This document shows, piece by piece, positions 53,541-62,164 of a stretch of DNA of 64,000 nucleotides (its first letter is position 1; every line of letters starts with the position of its first letter). The notes under the pieces are model-generated. The model did not search any database. It saw only the letters and a list, made by a program, of their open reading frames with translations, and was not told where the DNA came from. Origin of the DNA: Bog-473 sp963756025 (GTDB lineage Bacteria; Actinomycetota; Acidimicrobiia; Acidimicrobiales; RAAP-2); NCBI GenBank assembly GCA_963756025.1, contig CAVWMF010000009.1, positions 310,001 to 374,000 on the forward strand, read 5' to 3'. A program made the translations under genes and the position numbers.

Positions 53541-53635
53541 GCGGTAGGGACGCCGAAGAGCACCCGGCCTCTGCGCCCGAACTCCTGTACGAAAAGGACG
53601 GGCACATCGCCACTGTCGTGTTGAACCGGCCCCAC
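53537..53635 (+). pseudogene. N-terminal stub of an enoyl-CoA hydratase
   Basis: ATG 53537 overlaps the ACAD stop as ATGA and encodes about 33 codons ending LLYEKDGHIATVVLNRPH, the classic first strands of a crotonase-family protein. The similarity stops at once and the frame continues as nonsense. Most of the gene is therefore deleted, and the next ligase starts 95 nt further on. The coupled start shows this was once a working operon gene. Confidence 0.7.
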
Positions 53636-53729
53636 TGCCATTGCCGGGGTCGCACGTGTACGGCAAGAAAGGGGGAGCGACATGGCCATCGTGCAAGGGC
53701 CGGTAGCTTTGTGCCGAGGACGCTGACGG

Positions 53730-55258
53730 ATGGAGGATCGGGTGGAAGGTGAACCGCCGTCCTATGGACGCAGGCTGCGTCAGTTGGCCGAAGCGAAGTC
53801 TGACGATCTGGCTGTCCTCTTCGCCGCCGAGGACGGATCCCAACACGAGATCAGTTGGCGCGAACTGGACGAACGATCGACGCAGGTGGCACGCGCGCTG
53901 GCCGACGAGGGGCTCGGTACGGGTGACCGGTTGGCTATCGGACTGCGCAACTCCCCGGAGCACCTCTATGCCGCGTTCGGGGGTTGGAAACTCGGAGCCG
54001 TCGTTGTCCCCGTGCGCTGGGATCTGCCCGAATGGGAACTGACCCGTGTGCGCAATGTGCTCCGACCGACCGTGAGCCTCGAACGCGGCGACACCCGACT
54101 CTTCGAGAGAAGTTTGACGTGTCCGACCGAACCGCTGCCTGATGTCACGCCGCCCAAGGCGCGCGGCATCTGCAGTTCTGGATCCACCGGGACCCCGAAG
54201 ATCATCATCGTCGAGCGACCCGGAGTGGTCGATCCGGCGACCATCTCGAACACGTCGGCCATGCTGGAGTCCTACGGCCCGATGCCGCATCCACAACTGG
54301 TGCTCGTGCCGGGACCGCTCTATCACACCGTCGGATTCTCGGCGACGAACCACCTCCTCGCCGGGGACTCGGTCGTCCTCTTGGAGAGATTCGATGCGAG
54401 CCGAGTCGTCCTCGTTGATCGAGACCAGGGAAGTCCAAGGGATGACGGGCGCCACGGCCATCCTGCAGCGGATAGCACGGCTCGACGGCATCGAGGCCCG
54501 GGACTTTTCGAGCCTGCTGTGGGTCCAACAGGGGGCGGCGTCCCTCCCACCCTGGTTGGCTCGACGCTGGATCGAGCTGGTGGGGCCGGAACGCTTTTTC
54601 ATGAGCTACGGGATGAGTGAAGGTCTCGGGCTGTGTGTCATCCGCGGCGACGAATGGTTGGAGCACCCGGGAAGTGTGGGCCGCCCGTGGCGCTCGACGT
54701 CGTTGCGCATTGTGGGACCAGCCGGCGAACAGCTGCCGCCCGGGGAGGTGGGGGTGATCTACATGCGCTCTCCCGGAGGATCTGACTTCAGTTACCTGGG
54801 TGACGCAGCTCCACCCGCTCGGACCGAGGACGGGTTCGGCGACGGTGGGCGACCTGGGCTGGGTCGACGACGATGGATATCTCTCCATCGCAGACCGTCA
54901 GACCGACCTGATCATCACTGGTGGGGCAAACGTCTATCCCGCCGAGGTGGAGGCGGCTCTCGGGGAGCATCCGCTCGTGGGGGATGTGGTCGTGATCGGC
55001 CTGCACGATCCTGAATGGGGCCGGCGCGTCCATGCTCTGGTCGTGCCGGCGGGAAACGACCCCGGTGCTCTCACGGCCGAGGATATTGTCGCTTTCGCCA
55101 AGAGCCGTATTGCGGCGTACAAAGTGCCGAAGTCAGTGGAATTCGTTCAGGCGATCCCGCGCAGCGAGGCGACCAAAGTGAACCGTGGGGCACTCGTCGT
55201 CGCACGCGAAGGTCAAGAGGGACCACCGCATGCCGGCTCTCCTACCGGCTCGAGCTGA
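53730..55258 (+). pseudogene. AMP-forming CoA ligase (bile-acid/FadD-like) with two frameshifts
   Basis: Three frames carry successive parts: the first to about 54415 (SWRELDERSTQVARALADEG, CSSGSTGTPKIIIVERPG, LVPGPLYHTVGFSATNHLL), the second to about 54837 (GMTGATAILQRIARLDG, FMSYGMSEGLGLCVIRGD), and the third to the end (VGDLGWVDDDGYLSIADR, GGANVYPAEVEAALGEHP, AYKVPKSVEFVQAIPR). The second shift looks like one extra G before GCGACGGTG. Joined it would be about 508 residues. The P-loop variant SSGSTGTPKIIIVERP is seen in ligases near bile-acid and steroid-acid genes. Decay or error cannot be separated here. Confidence 0.76.
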
Positions 55259-55288
55259 CGAGGTCATCGGAGGAGCCGATCGATTCCG

Positions 55289-55729
55289 TCACGTTCGAGG
55301 CTCTGCCGCAGGTTTCGGGACGGGGGCGCCGAGCATCGTGACTGTCCGCTCCTCAATGACCCAATGGTTCCCGTCTCGGGAGAACCGGTCCCGGTACTGG
55401 CCGGCTCCGCTCAACATGATCGTCCCGTCGGATCGTCGACCGACGAGGACGTAGTCGGTGGACCCGCCCGCACCCGAGGCATCCGTCCACGTCCTCGTAT
55501 TGCCGGTGAAATGAATGCAGGGTGGGGTGTGGGGCCATGTGCCCTCGAGCCAGTCGAGAACGGCCTCCCGTCCGCTGTAAGCCGTCCCGTCGAACCGACC
55601 ACCTTGCATCGTGACCCGGCAGCCCTCGGCCAGCACCCCTGCGAGCCCCTCGTGGTCCCGGCTGTCGTAGGTCTGTGCGTAACCCACGACGCCGTCGCGC
55701 ATGGCGAGCGAGTCCTCGAGGTTGCCCAC
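55289..55729 (-). CDS. SnoaL-like/NTF2-fold protein
   Basis: A 146-residue protein: VVGYAQTYDSRDHEGLAGVL, SGREAVLDWLEGTWPHTPP, HFTGNTRTWTD and GQYRDRFSRDGNHWVIEERT. This is the common SnoaL_4-like layout in which a Tyr/Asp-x-x-Asp helix is followed by a cone-shaped sheet. The copy at 61173 is a clear paralogue (YCQAYDSHDREELERVF). Activity unknown; members include dehydratases and isomerases. GTG 55729 has GAAGGGG upstream; an ATG 12 codons on is an alternative. Confidence 0.76.
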   Translation of the reverse strand: MGNLEDSLAMRDGVVGYAQTYDSRDHEGLAGVLAEGCRVTMQGGRFDGTAYSGREAVLDWLEGTWPHTPPCIHFTGNTRTWTDASGAGGSTDYVLVGRRSDGTIMLSGAGQYRDRFSRDGNHWVIEERTVTMLGAPVPKPAAEPRT

Positions 55730-55784
55730 GGCGTAAGCCCCTTCAGGGGGATGTTCTCTGGCTGGGTTGTGCCCCGGCACGGAC

Positions 55785-56708
55785 TTACAGTTCTGCCGTC
55801 GTGAACCGATAGGGGACGTGAAATGTCGTAGCGGGGTCGGTGATGATCGTCTCGTCGTCCCTGTCGACGATGACGATGTGCTTTTCCTTGAGATGACGCT
55901 CGGCCGCGGCGAGGTCGCGGACCTTGAAGCAGACGGCGTGGATCGTGTCGCCGTTCTTCTCATGATCCCTGCCGGCGATGGATTCGGACCGCAGCGGGTG
56001 AGAGAGCTGGACGACCACCTGCGTTCCAATGGCGACGTAGAGATCGCGCGTCGCAGTGAGATCCGAATCTCCTTCTCCGAGTGGCGTTCCATCCAGAGCA
56101 TCGACAAAGATCGCCTTGGCCCGTTGGAGATCGCCGCTGATGATCGTCACATACGCCAGCCGCTCGAGCGTGAGCCCATGGTTGTTGGCCCACCATGTCG
56201 GTGACCAACCGGGCAGGAACCTCGGGTCGACAGTGCCTTGCCGGTGGTAGTCGTCCGGCACGTGCGGCGCTTGCCTCTTCATGAATTGCAGCTGGGTGAT
56301 GGTGTCCTTGGGATGGGTGAAGATCGGTACGTCGGCCGTCGGCCGTTGGTCCGTGACGCCGGCGCCTCCGCCCAGCAGTACTCGAATGTCGTGGCTCCGC
56401 AGGCGATCCCAGAGCACGCCGACGTCGTCGACGTACCAGGCCAGTGAGTGCCAGTGCGGGCCGAACTTGTTGTAGTAGCGGCCGATCGGCATGGCGTCCC
56501 ACCCAGCGACGTCCTGGCTGGGCGCCAGTGCCTCGACGACACAGTCGCCGATCGTGAGAAGCGACGCGTAGCGTTGTTCATGGGACGAATAGTGGTTGTC
56601 CAGCATGCCCCGACGTGGGCTGAACACGTCGTCGTACCACGCATCCAACGGCGGGAGCGTGTCGTTCAGATGGATGACGTGATAGATCTCATTGATTCCG
56701 AGCGACAT
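55785..56708 (-). CDS. VOC-superfamily (glyoxalase/extradiol-dioxygenase-like) protein
   Basis: A 307-residue protein with two vicinal-oxygen-chelate domains: one from about 5 to 140 (INEIYHVIHLNDTLPPLDAW, HWHSLAWYVDDVGVLWDRL) and one from about 165 (LERLAYVTIISGDLQRAKAI, DTIHAVCFKVRDLAAAERHL). His residues at strand starts suggest a metal site. Members cleave ring catechols, isomerise or epimerise CoA esters, or bind ligands; methylmalonyl-CoA-epimerase-like activity would fit, but I cannot assign it. ATG 56708 is chosen; a TTG 24 nt upstream is open. A 17-bp direct repeat (56774-56808) lies in the promoter. Confidence 0.75.
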   Translation of the reverse strand: MSLGINEIYHVIHLNDTLPPLDAWYDDVFSPRRGMLDNHYSSHEQRYASLLTIGDCVVEALAPSQDVAGWDAMPIGRYYNKFGPHWHSLAWYVDDVGVLWDRLRSHDIRVLLGGGAGVTDQRPTADVPIFTHPKDTITQLQFMKRQAPHVPDDYHRQGTVDPRFLPGWSPTWWANNHGLTLERLAYVTIISGDLQRAKAIFVDALDGTPLGEGDSDLTATRDLYVAIGTQVVVQLSHPLRSESIAGRDHEKNGDTIHAVCFKVRDLAAAERHLKEKHIVIVDRDDETIITDPATTFHVPYRFTTAEL

Positions 56709-56773
56709 GTGAAATTGTCCGATCGATGACAACCCGGCGGCGGGGAGGAACGATGATGGCGGTCGGACCCAGC

Positions 56774-56808
56774 TTGCAGCACGACAACCATTGCAGCACC
56801 GACAACCA
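56774..56808. repeat. Direct repeat of 17/18 bp upstream of the VOC gene
   Basis: TTGCAGCACGACAACCA (56774-56790) is followed at once by TTGCAGCACCGACAACCA (56791-56808), differing by one inserted C. It lies between the VOC gene and the end of the upstream SDR and could bind a regulator or be a simple slippage duplication. Confidence 0.7.
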
Positions 56809-56855
56809 TAGTTGCCCCCGATTCTCGACGCCCGTGCGTTCCACCCCTGTTGGCC

Positions 56856-57641
56856 TTATGCGAAGTGGTGGGCGCCGCCATCAACGGTGATGGCGGCGCC
56901 GGTGACGAACGCCGCTTCGGGCGAGACGAGCATCCGCACGACAGCGGCCACCTCTTCGGGCCGACCGAGCCTTCCGGCGGGGATCGGGTTCTTCTTGAGC
57001 ATGGTCTCCATGATCTCGGCTGTCGAGCGGCCCGTGGCCTGAGCCGACTGCACCGCGTTGCGTGAGGTTGCCGATGTTTCGATGATCCCGGGAAGCACGC
57101 AGTTGACCCGCACGCCGGATGGTGCGTAGAAGTCCGACATCAACTTCGAATAGTTGATCAGTGCGGCCTTGGCGGCCGAATACGGCCCGACGAACTTCCC
57201 CGGTTCACGGCCGGAGATCGAGGCCATGTTCACGATGGATCCACGCCCGCGGGCCTGCATGGCGGGTCCCAGACGTGATGTCGTCCGCACGGCGCTGAGA
57301 AAATTGAGGTCGAGGGCATCCTGCCAGTCGCCGTCATCGAGCTGGGCTATTGGTTTGGGAGTCGATCCGCCGGCATTGTTCACCAGAATGTCCAGGTGGC
57401 CGAGTTCGGTCGCCGCGGCATCCGCTGCGGCGACCGCTCCGTCGAGAGTGGCCATGTCAGCCACTATCGGCACTGCGGATCCGCCGCCATCATGAATCTG
57501 CCGGCAGACCTCGTGCACCTCGGAAGCCGTGCGCGCACAAACGGCGACGTGCGCGCCGTCGGCGGCCAACACGATGGCCACCGCGCGGCCGATCCCGCGC
57601 CCCGCACCGGTGACCAGGGCCGTGGAGCCCGTCAGCGTCAT
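56856..57641 (-). CDS. Short-chain dehydrogenase/reductase
   Basis: A 261-residue classical SDR: TGAGRGIGRAVAIVL, VNNAGGSTPKP, the catalytic Ser in NMASISGREP, Tyr-x3-Lys in GPYSAAKAAL, and TGAAITVDGGAHHFA at the end. It is downstream of a CoA ligase, 10 nt away, in a reverse operon SDR-ligase-SDR (60078-56856). It probably oxidises or reduces a CoA-bound hydroxy or keto intermediate. Confidence 0.88.
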   Translation of the reverse strand: MTLTGSTALVTGAGRGIGRAVAIVLAADGAHVAVCARTASEVHEVCRQIHDGGGSAVPIVADMATLDGAVAAADAAATELGHLDILVNNAGGSTPKPIAQLDDGDWQDALDLNFLSAVRTTSRLGPAMQARGRGSIVNMASISGREPGKFVGPYSAAKAALINYSKLMSDFYAPSGVRVNCVLPGIIETSATSRNAVQSAQATGRSTAEIMETMLKKNPIPAGRLGRPEEVAAVVRMLVSPEAAFVTGAAITVDGGAHHFA

Positions 57642-57651
57642 TCTGCTCCTG

Positions 57652-59238
57652 TCACTCGGGGCGATCGTCCCGCCTCTCGTTCGCTATATCTGCCGTCGAT
57701 CGCGCCAGGTGACCCAGCAGTTCCAGGACCTCACGCCGGACGACCTTATTCATGGTATTGCGCGGCAGGGCGGCAACGAAGAGGACCGATTCGGGTACCT
57801 CGTAACGGGCAAGTCGTTGTCGGCAATGGTCGACCACGTCTTCGGCCCGGAGTGCGGTGTTCTCCTCCGTCTCGATCGCCGCGGCGACGCGCTGACCCAG
57901 GCGAGGGTCCGGGAGACCGACCACGGCACAGTCCGCGACACCGTCGAGGGAGCGGATCGCCCGCTCCACCTGTGCGGGGTAGACGTTTGCCCCACCTCGG
58001 AGGATCACGTTGTCCCGCCTGTCCTTGGGGAAGAGGAGCCCGTCCTCGAGGTAGCCGAGGTCCCCGGTGTGAAGGACCCCGTCGACGAGGGTGTCGTCGG
58101 TGGCCGCCGGCCGCCGCCAGTACCCCAGCATGGGGCGGTAGAGCCCCGCCCATGGGCCATGGGTAGCGGCGCGGAGGCAGATCTCACCTGTCTCACCCGG
58201 GGGCAGCACGTTGCCTTCGGCGTCCACGATGTCGACCTCGAGGTAGGGGAGCACCTCTCCGCTCGAGCCGGCAACATGTCGAAGTCCACGCCGTTCGAGC
58301 GACACGATGGTCGGGGCCTCCGTGAGCCCGTACGTCGCCGCGATGCCGTGCCCGAACCGGTCGGCGAACGCTTGTCGCACTTCCTCGGGTAGCTCGGCAC
58401 CGCCTGTCCGCGGGTGCTTCAGCGTGCGGAGCGAGCTTGGGGAGACCTCGCTCCGATGGGCCAGGTCGAACAGGGTCGGCGGTGGCATCGACATGCTGGT
58501 GATCTGGTGGCGTTGTACCCAGTCAGGGATGAGTGCGGGATCGGGTCCCGGGAGGATGACGCAAGGTCGCTGTGCGATGAGGGAGGGCAGGACCGAGACG
58601 GCAATGACGTTCAAGATGGTCAGAGCCAGGCAGACTCCCCCGATGGCGGAGGCATCGAAGTCAGGCGTGGTGGCCAGGAAGCGTCCGGGAAGTGTGATGT
58701 TGTGCTGGCTGTGGACGACCCCTTTGGGTGATCCGCTGGTCCCGCTCGTATAGGCGATGGCGGCAGGGGAGAATGGATCGACGACACTCACCTTGCGTGG
58801 AGCGGTAGAGGCCGTGGCCATCCGGGTGCGCCATTCGTCGCCATCGGTGGCCGACATGCGGATGACCTCGAGCCGCACCTTGGCGCCGGTGTTCGCCCCG
58901 GCATCGAAGGGGACGTCGGTGAGCATGACCTGCGCCCGTGCATGGGCCAGAAGGTTGCGTCGCTGCGACTCGCTGAGGGCCTTGTTCAGTCCCACCCATC
59001 GCGCTCCCAGGCGCATCACGGCGAGGAACGCGACGACGATGTCTGCGCTGTTGCCACTCGATGCCGCCACCGCGGATCCCCGGCGGATGCCTTCCCCGGC
59101 GAGCACGTGACAGGCCTTGAGGACTTCATGGTCCAGTTGGGCGAACGTGAGCGACCAGTCCTCCCCGAGGAGGGCCGGCTCGTCAGGGCAGCGAAGGACA
59201 GCCCTTTCGAGAAACTCCTGCACAGTCGCCGGCTTCAC
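57652..59238 (-). CDS. AMP-forming acyl-CoA synthetase
   Basis: A 528-residue ligase: AYTSGTSGSPKGVVHSQHN (P-loop), ATYGLTEAPTIV (adenine site), HTGDLGYLEDGLLFPKDR and RGGANVYPAQVERAI (hinge), and PRNTMNKVVRREV near the end, with the C-terminal Lys present in MNKVVR. GTG 59238 starts it, 12 nt after the upstream SDR stop. It activates an acid to CoA; the substrate is not predictable by eye. Confidence 0.88.
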   Translation of the reverse strand: MKPATVQEFLERAVLRCPDEPALLGEDWSLTFAQLDHEVLKACHVLAGEGIRRGSAVAASSGNSADIVVAFLAVMRLGARWVGLNKALSESQRRNLLAHARAQVMLTDVPFDAGANTGAKVRLEVIRMSATDGDEWRTRMATASTAPRKVSVVDPFSPAAIAYTSGTSGSPKGVVHSQHNITLPGRFLATTPDFDASAIGGVCLALTILNVIAVSVLPSLIAQRPCVILPGPDPALIPDWVQRHQITSMSMPPPTLFDLAHRSEVSPSSLRTLKHPRTGGAELPEEVRQAFADRFGHGIAATYGLTEAPTIVSLERRGLRHVAGSSGEVLPYLEVDIVDAEGNVLPPGETGEICLRAATHGPWAGLYRPMLGYWRRPAATDDTLVDGVLHTGDLGYLEDGLLFPKDRRDNVILRGGANVYPAQVERAIRSLDGVADCAVVGLPDPRLGQRVAAAIETEENTALRAEDVVDHCRQRLARYEVPESVLFVAALPRNTMNKVVRREVLELLGHLARSTADIANERRDDRPE

Positions 59239-59250
59239 GTGTGCACCGCG

Positions 59251-60078
59251 TCAGCCGCGCTCATGTTCGGCCAGCAGCTGGGGCAGCACCGTCCGAAAGG
59301 AATCGTGGTCCCAGTGAGGACGTTCTGCGGTGGTGCGTCGTGCGCCCGGCCGGGAGAGGAGGGAGAGATGCGCCCCATCGAGTCGGATCACATGACCCGT
59401 GATCGCCGCCGCGTCGTCGCTGAGAAGAAACGTGACGAGGGGGGCAACGTGCGCAGGCGGAATGTCCGTGCCACTTTCACCGAGCGCCTTTCCGTAGTCC
59501 ACCATGCCCGTCCGGGCGATGGGCGAGATCGCGTTGACCCGGATTCCCGACGCGGCGAGATCCATCGCCCACGAGTAGGTGAGCGAGGCGGTCGCCCCTT
59601 TGGTCGCCCCGTAGGTGCCCCGGTGGCGCATGCCTGCTTGCGCTCCGCTGGTGTCGTTCACGATGGCGCCGCCCCCATGTGCCGCCATGTGCCGGATCGC
59701 GTGCTGACCGCAGTGCATGGTGCCCAGGAGGTTCACCCGCACCATGTCCTCGACCGTCGCCGGGTCTTCTTCGCTCGGATCAGCGAGGTGGAAGACGCCG
59801 GCATTGTTCACGAGACCATCGAGCCGACCGAATGTCGTCAGGGCGGTTCGCACGATCGCACCCGAGGACTCCCATGACGTCACCGAATGGCCGTCGACGA
59901 CGGCGGAGCCCCCTTGCTCGTTGATGGACGCCGCGACAGCCGACGCCGAGGCGACGTCGATGTCGTTGACGACAACGGCTGCGCCGGCGGCCGCCAGGTC
60001 CTTGGCATACGCGGCACCGAGTCCCTTGCCGGCACCGGTAACGACCGCACAACGGCCGGTCATGATCGACTCTGCCAT
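59251..60078 (-). CDS. Short-chain dehydrogenase/reductase
   Basis: A 275-residue SDR: TGAGKGLGAAYAKDL, VVNDIDVASA after strand 2, VNNAGVFHLAD, NDTSGAQAG (a Ser-poor active-site strand with a Thr-Ser pair) and Tyr-x3-Lys in GTYGATKGAT. The VVND motif links it to 3-hydroxyacyl-CoA dehydrogenase-type SDRs. ATG 60078 starts it; it is divergent from the MaoC pair at 60195 across 116 bp, likely a shared control region. Confidence 0.85.
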   Translation of the reverse strand: MAESIMTGRCAVVTGAGKGLGAAYAKDLAAAGAAVVVNDIDVASASAVAASINEQGGSAVVDGHSVTSWESSGAIVRTALTTFGRLDGLVNNAGVFHLADPSEEDPATVEDMVRVNLLGTMHCGQHAIRHMAAHGGGAIVNDTSGAQAGMRHRGTYGATKGATASLTYSWAMDLAASGIRVNAISPIARTGMVDYGKALGESGTDIPPAHVAPLVTFLLSDDAAAITGHVIRLDGAHLSLLSRPGARRTTAERPHWDHDSFRTVLPQLLAEHERG

Positions 60079-60194
60079 TCGTCACCTCGAGGTGTAGTCG
60101 CGCCCGGAGACTAGCAGCGCGGCCGAGATGTGACCTCCGCCGTATGCGCCCGGTCAGCAAGACCACGGGCGGGCGCGGGGGTTATGGTAGCGGC

Positions 60195-60719
60195 GTGAGT
60201 GACAGCGTAGAGATTTCCAAGTCTCATATCTCGGCCGAGATGACCGCTGCGGTAGGCCGGGAATTCGGACGACGCCGGTCGTTTCCGATCTCGGAATCCG
60301 ACATCCGCAAGTGGGCCATCGCCGTCTACTACCCCGAGGACCCTCCGCGATTGTTCTGGGACGCTGCATATGCGGCGACCACCATGCACGGTGGCATCGT
60401 GGCGCCGGAGGACTTCAATCCGTTCGCGTGGATGTCAGCGGATCCGCCCGGCATACGCCACGGCGGATACGTGGGTCTGGAAGCCACGTTGGGCGTGGAT
60501 CCGCCCCAGACCAATTTCATGCTCAATGGCGGGCTCGAGGTGACGTACGGCGCGCGCATGCGGCCCGGCGACGTGATCACATCCGTGAGCACGCTCACCG
60601 GTTACCAGGAGCGGGAGGGGCGTCTCGGGCTGATGCTCTTCACGACCCAGTCGGATCAATGGACGAACCAGAAGGATGAACTGGTCAAGTCCGCGACCAT
60701 GACGCTGATTCGCTACTGA
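60195..60719 (+). CDS. MaoC-like hotdog protein, first of a pair (FAS1-dehydratase-type half)
   Basis: A 174-residue single hotdog domain: FPISESDIRKWAIAVYYPED, NPFAWMSADPPGIRHGG, LNGGLEVTYGARMRPGDVIT and LMLFTTQSDQWTNQKDEL. It has the FAS1_DH N-terminal look and lacks the Asp-His hydratase motif, as does the ChsH2 N-terminal half, which pairs with ChsH1. The next gene keeps a hydratase-like region, so the two may form a heterodimer. GTG 60195 is chosen. Confidence 0.78.
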   Translation: MSDSVEISKSHISAEMTAAVGREFGRRRSFPISESDIRKWAIAVYYPEDPPRLFWDAAYAATTMHGGIVAPEDFNPFAWMSADPPGIRHGGYVGLEATLGVDPPQTNFMLNGGLEVTYGARMRPGDVITSVSTLTGYQEREGRLGLMLFTTQSDQWTNQKDELVKSATMTLIRY

Positions 60720-60740
60720 TGCGTGACGAAAGGCAGACCG

Positions 60741-61163
60741 ATGACCAGCACTGAGATACCTGAGATCGGCGAGGAGATTCCTGCGATCATCCGGCAGACC
60801 GGTTTTCACAACTGGAATCGCTACGCGGCGGTCAACGACGAATTCGTGCCGATCCATATGGACGACGAGGCGGGGCAGGCGGCGGGCTACGCCACGGCAT
60901 TCGGGATGGGCAACCTGCAGTGGTCGTACCTGCACAACGTCATTCGGGAGTGGATGGGCGAACAGGGGACGATCGAGCACCTGAGCTGCCAGTTCCGGGG
61001 GCCGAACCTCAAGGGGCAGACAGTGACGGGAAGAGGGCGGGTCACCGCGGTGCGTGCCGGACCGGAACGGACCGAGGTCGACCTCTTGGTGTGGACCGAG
61101 AATCAGGAGGGGAAACCGCTCGCACCGGGCAACGCCACGGTGTCGTTCCCGTCTTCTGCTTAG
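60741..61163 (+). CDS. MaoC-like hydratase, second of a pair
   Basis: A 140-residue hotdog protein. NRYAAVNDEFVPIHMDDEAG is the hydratase motif (Asp at NDE, His at PIHMD), followed by GMGNLQWSYLHNVIREW and SCQFRGPNLKGQTV. It likely supplies the catalytic residues for its partner and hydrates an enoyl-CoA. ATG 60741 follows GAAAGG; a GTG at 60723 is an alternative. It converges with the SnoaL gene 9 nt away. Confidence 0.82.
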   Translation: MTSTEIPEIGEEIPAIIRQTGFHNWNRYAAVNDEFVPIHMDDEAGQAAGYATAFGMGNLQWSYLHNVIREWMGEQGTIEHLSCQFRGPNLKGQTVTGRGRVTAVRAGPERTEVDLLVWTENQEGKPLAPGNATVSFPSSA

Positions 61164-61172
61164 GGAAGCTCT

Positions 61173-61598
61173 TCAGGCCGGCTCACCGAGGAAGGTGATC
61201 GAGCGTTCGGCGATGACCCATCTCCCCTCGTGGCGGGTATAGCGGTCGAGATAGCGGCCGGCCGTCGAGATCTGGAATGAGCCGTCCTCCTTCTTGATGA
61301 GGAACAGAAAGTCGGCTGTACCCTCAGCACCCTTCCCGGCGGGGGAGATGCGGAGATTGCCGGTCAGGTGCAGGCACGGTCGAGCGCTGGGCCACCTGCC
61401 CGTGAGCCACGCCAGGACGTCCTCCCGCCCCACGGCCTCGTCGCCCCGGGAGGCCCCTCCGAGAATGTGCAGCGTGGCGTCGGGCGAGAAGACGCGTTCG
61501 AGTTCCTCCCGGTCATGGCTGTCGTACGCCTGGCAGTACGCGGCCACGACGTCGTAGATGCCCAACGGGTCTTCGATCTCGGAGCGACTCGATGCCAT
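61173..61598 (-). CDS. SnoaL-like/NTF2-fold protein
   Basis: A 141-residue protein: GIYDVVAAYCQAYDSHDREE, FSPDATLHILGGASRGDEAV, HLTGNLRISPAG and STAGRYLDRYTRHEGRWVI. It is a paralogue of the SnoaL protein at 55289. ATG 61598 follows GGAGGAAAATG. It is divergent from the OFOR operon; an inverted repeat in the gap (61715) could control one or both. Activity unknown. Confidence 0.78.
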   Translation of the reverse strand: MASSRSEIEDPLGIYDVVAAYCQAYDSHDREELERVFSPDATLHILGGASRGDEAVGREDVLAWLTGRWPSARPCLHLTGNLRISPAGKGAEGTADFLFLIKKEDGSFQISTAGRYLDRYTRHEGRWVIAERSITFLGEPA

Positions 61599-61714
61599 GG
61601 CATTTTCCTCCCGTTCAGCCCGGGCCTCGTGGGCGACCCGAGGGCGCGCAGAACCTTCGAACGTGGGTGGAGCATATCCGGCTGGATACGTGGGATCTCG
61701 GTGGTGAGCGGGCT

Positions 61715-61730
61715 GAGAACGCTTGTTCTC
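61715..61730. promoter_or_regulatory. Perfect inverted repeat GAGAACGCTTGTTCTC, operator candidate
   Basis: Six-bp arms (GAGAAC and GTTCTC) flank GCTT. It lies in the 260-bp gap between the SnoaL gene and the second OFOR operon, a typical place for a TetR-type operator. TTGTTC (61723-61728) and TACGGT (61749-61754) are weakly promoter-like but spaced 20 bp. It differs from the GAATAG-type sites at 1033, 7804 and 16177. Confidence 0.45.
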
Positions 61731-61858
61731 CAACGAAGTCGGTCGTGCTACGGTGACACCATTGACGGAGAGGACGTGAGGTGTGGACGACGTCCGGTGG
61801 AATCGCTGACAGGGGGCGGGAAGCGTGAACGGCCGCAGCAGATGAGGGGGGCGGATCG

Positions 61859-62164
61859 ATGAACTCCAAAACACCGGCCGACCGGGTGCTGACCCGGGGC
61901 ACGGTCGTCATCGATGTTGAAGCGTGCAAGGGGTGTGACCTCTGCATCGACGCCTGCAAGCCCGGCGTCCTCACCATGACCGATCTCCTGCGCAACGACC
62001 GGGGATTTCGCTTCCCCGAGTTGCAAGCCGGCTGCACGGCCTGCCGGGCCTGTGCACAGATCTGTCCGGACTTCGTCTTCCAGGTGTGGAAGTTCGATGA
62101 GCCAGTCGAGATGATCCGGGGACCGGTTGCTTCCGCCCGTTCGCAAGAGAGCGCGTCCACATGA
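61859..62164 (+). CDS. 2-oxoacid:ferredoxin oxidoreductase, delta (ferredoxin-like) subunit
   Basis: A 101-residue two-[4Fe-4S] protein: CKGCDLCIDACKPG and CTACRACAQICPD. It is a paralogue of the subunit at 31214 and starts the second OFOR operon. ATG 61859 follows GGGGGG. The stop overlaps the alpha subunit start as ATGA. No gamma subunit precedes it; it may lie beyond the right edge. Confidence 0.88.
   Translation: MNSKTPADRVLTRGTVVIDVEACKGCDLCIDACKPGVLTMTDLLRNDRGFRFPELQAGCTACRACAQICPDFVFQVWKFDEPVEMIRGPVASARSQESAST

Noticed and set aside
55289..56107. Extending the SnoaL gene upstream to 56107
   Set aside because: The extra sequence is Ser/Arg-rich and is the shadow of the VOC gene on the same strand.
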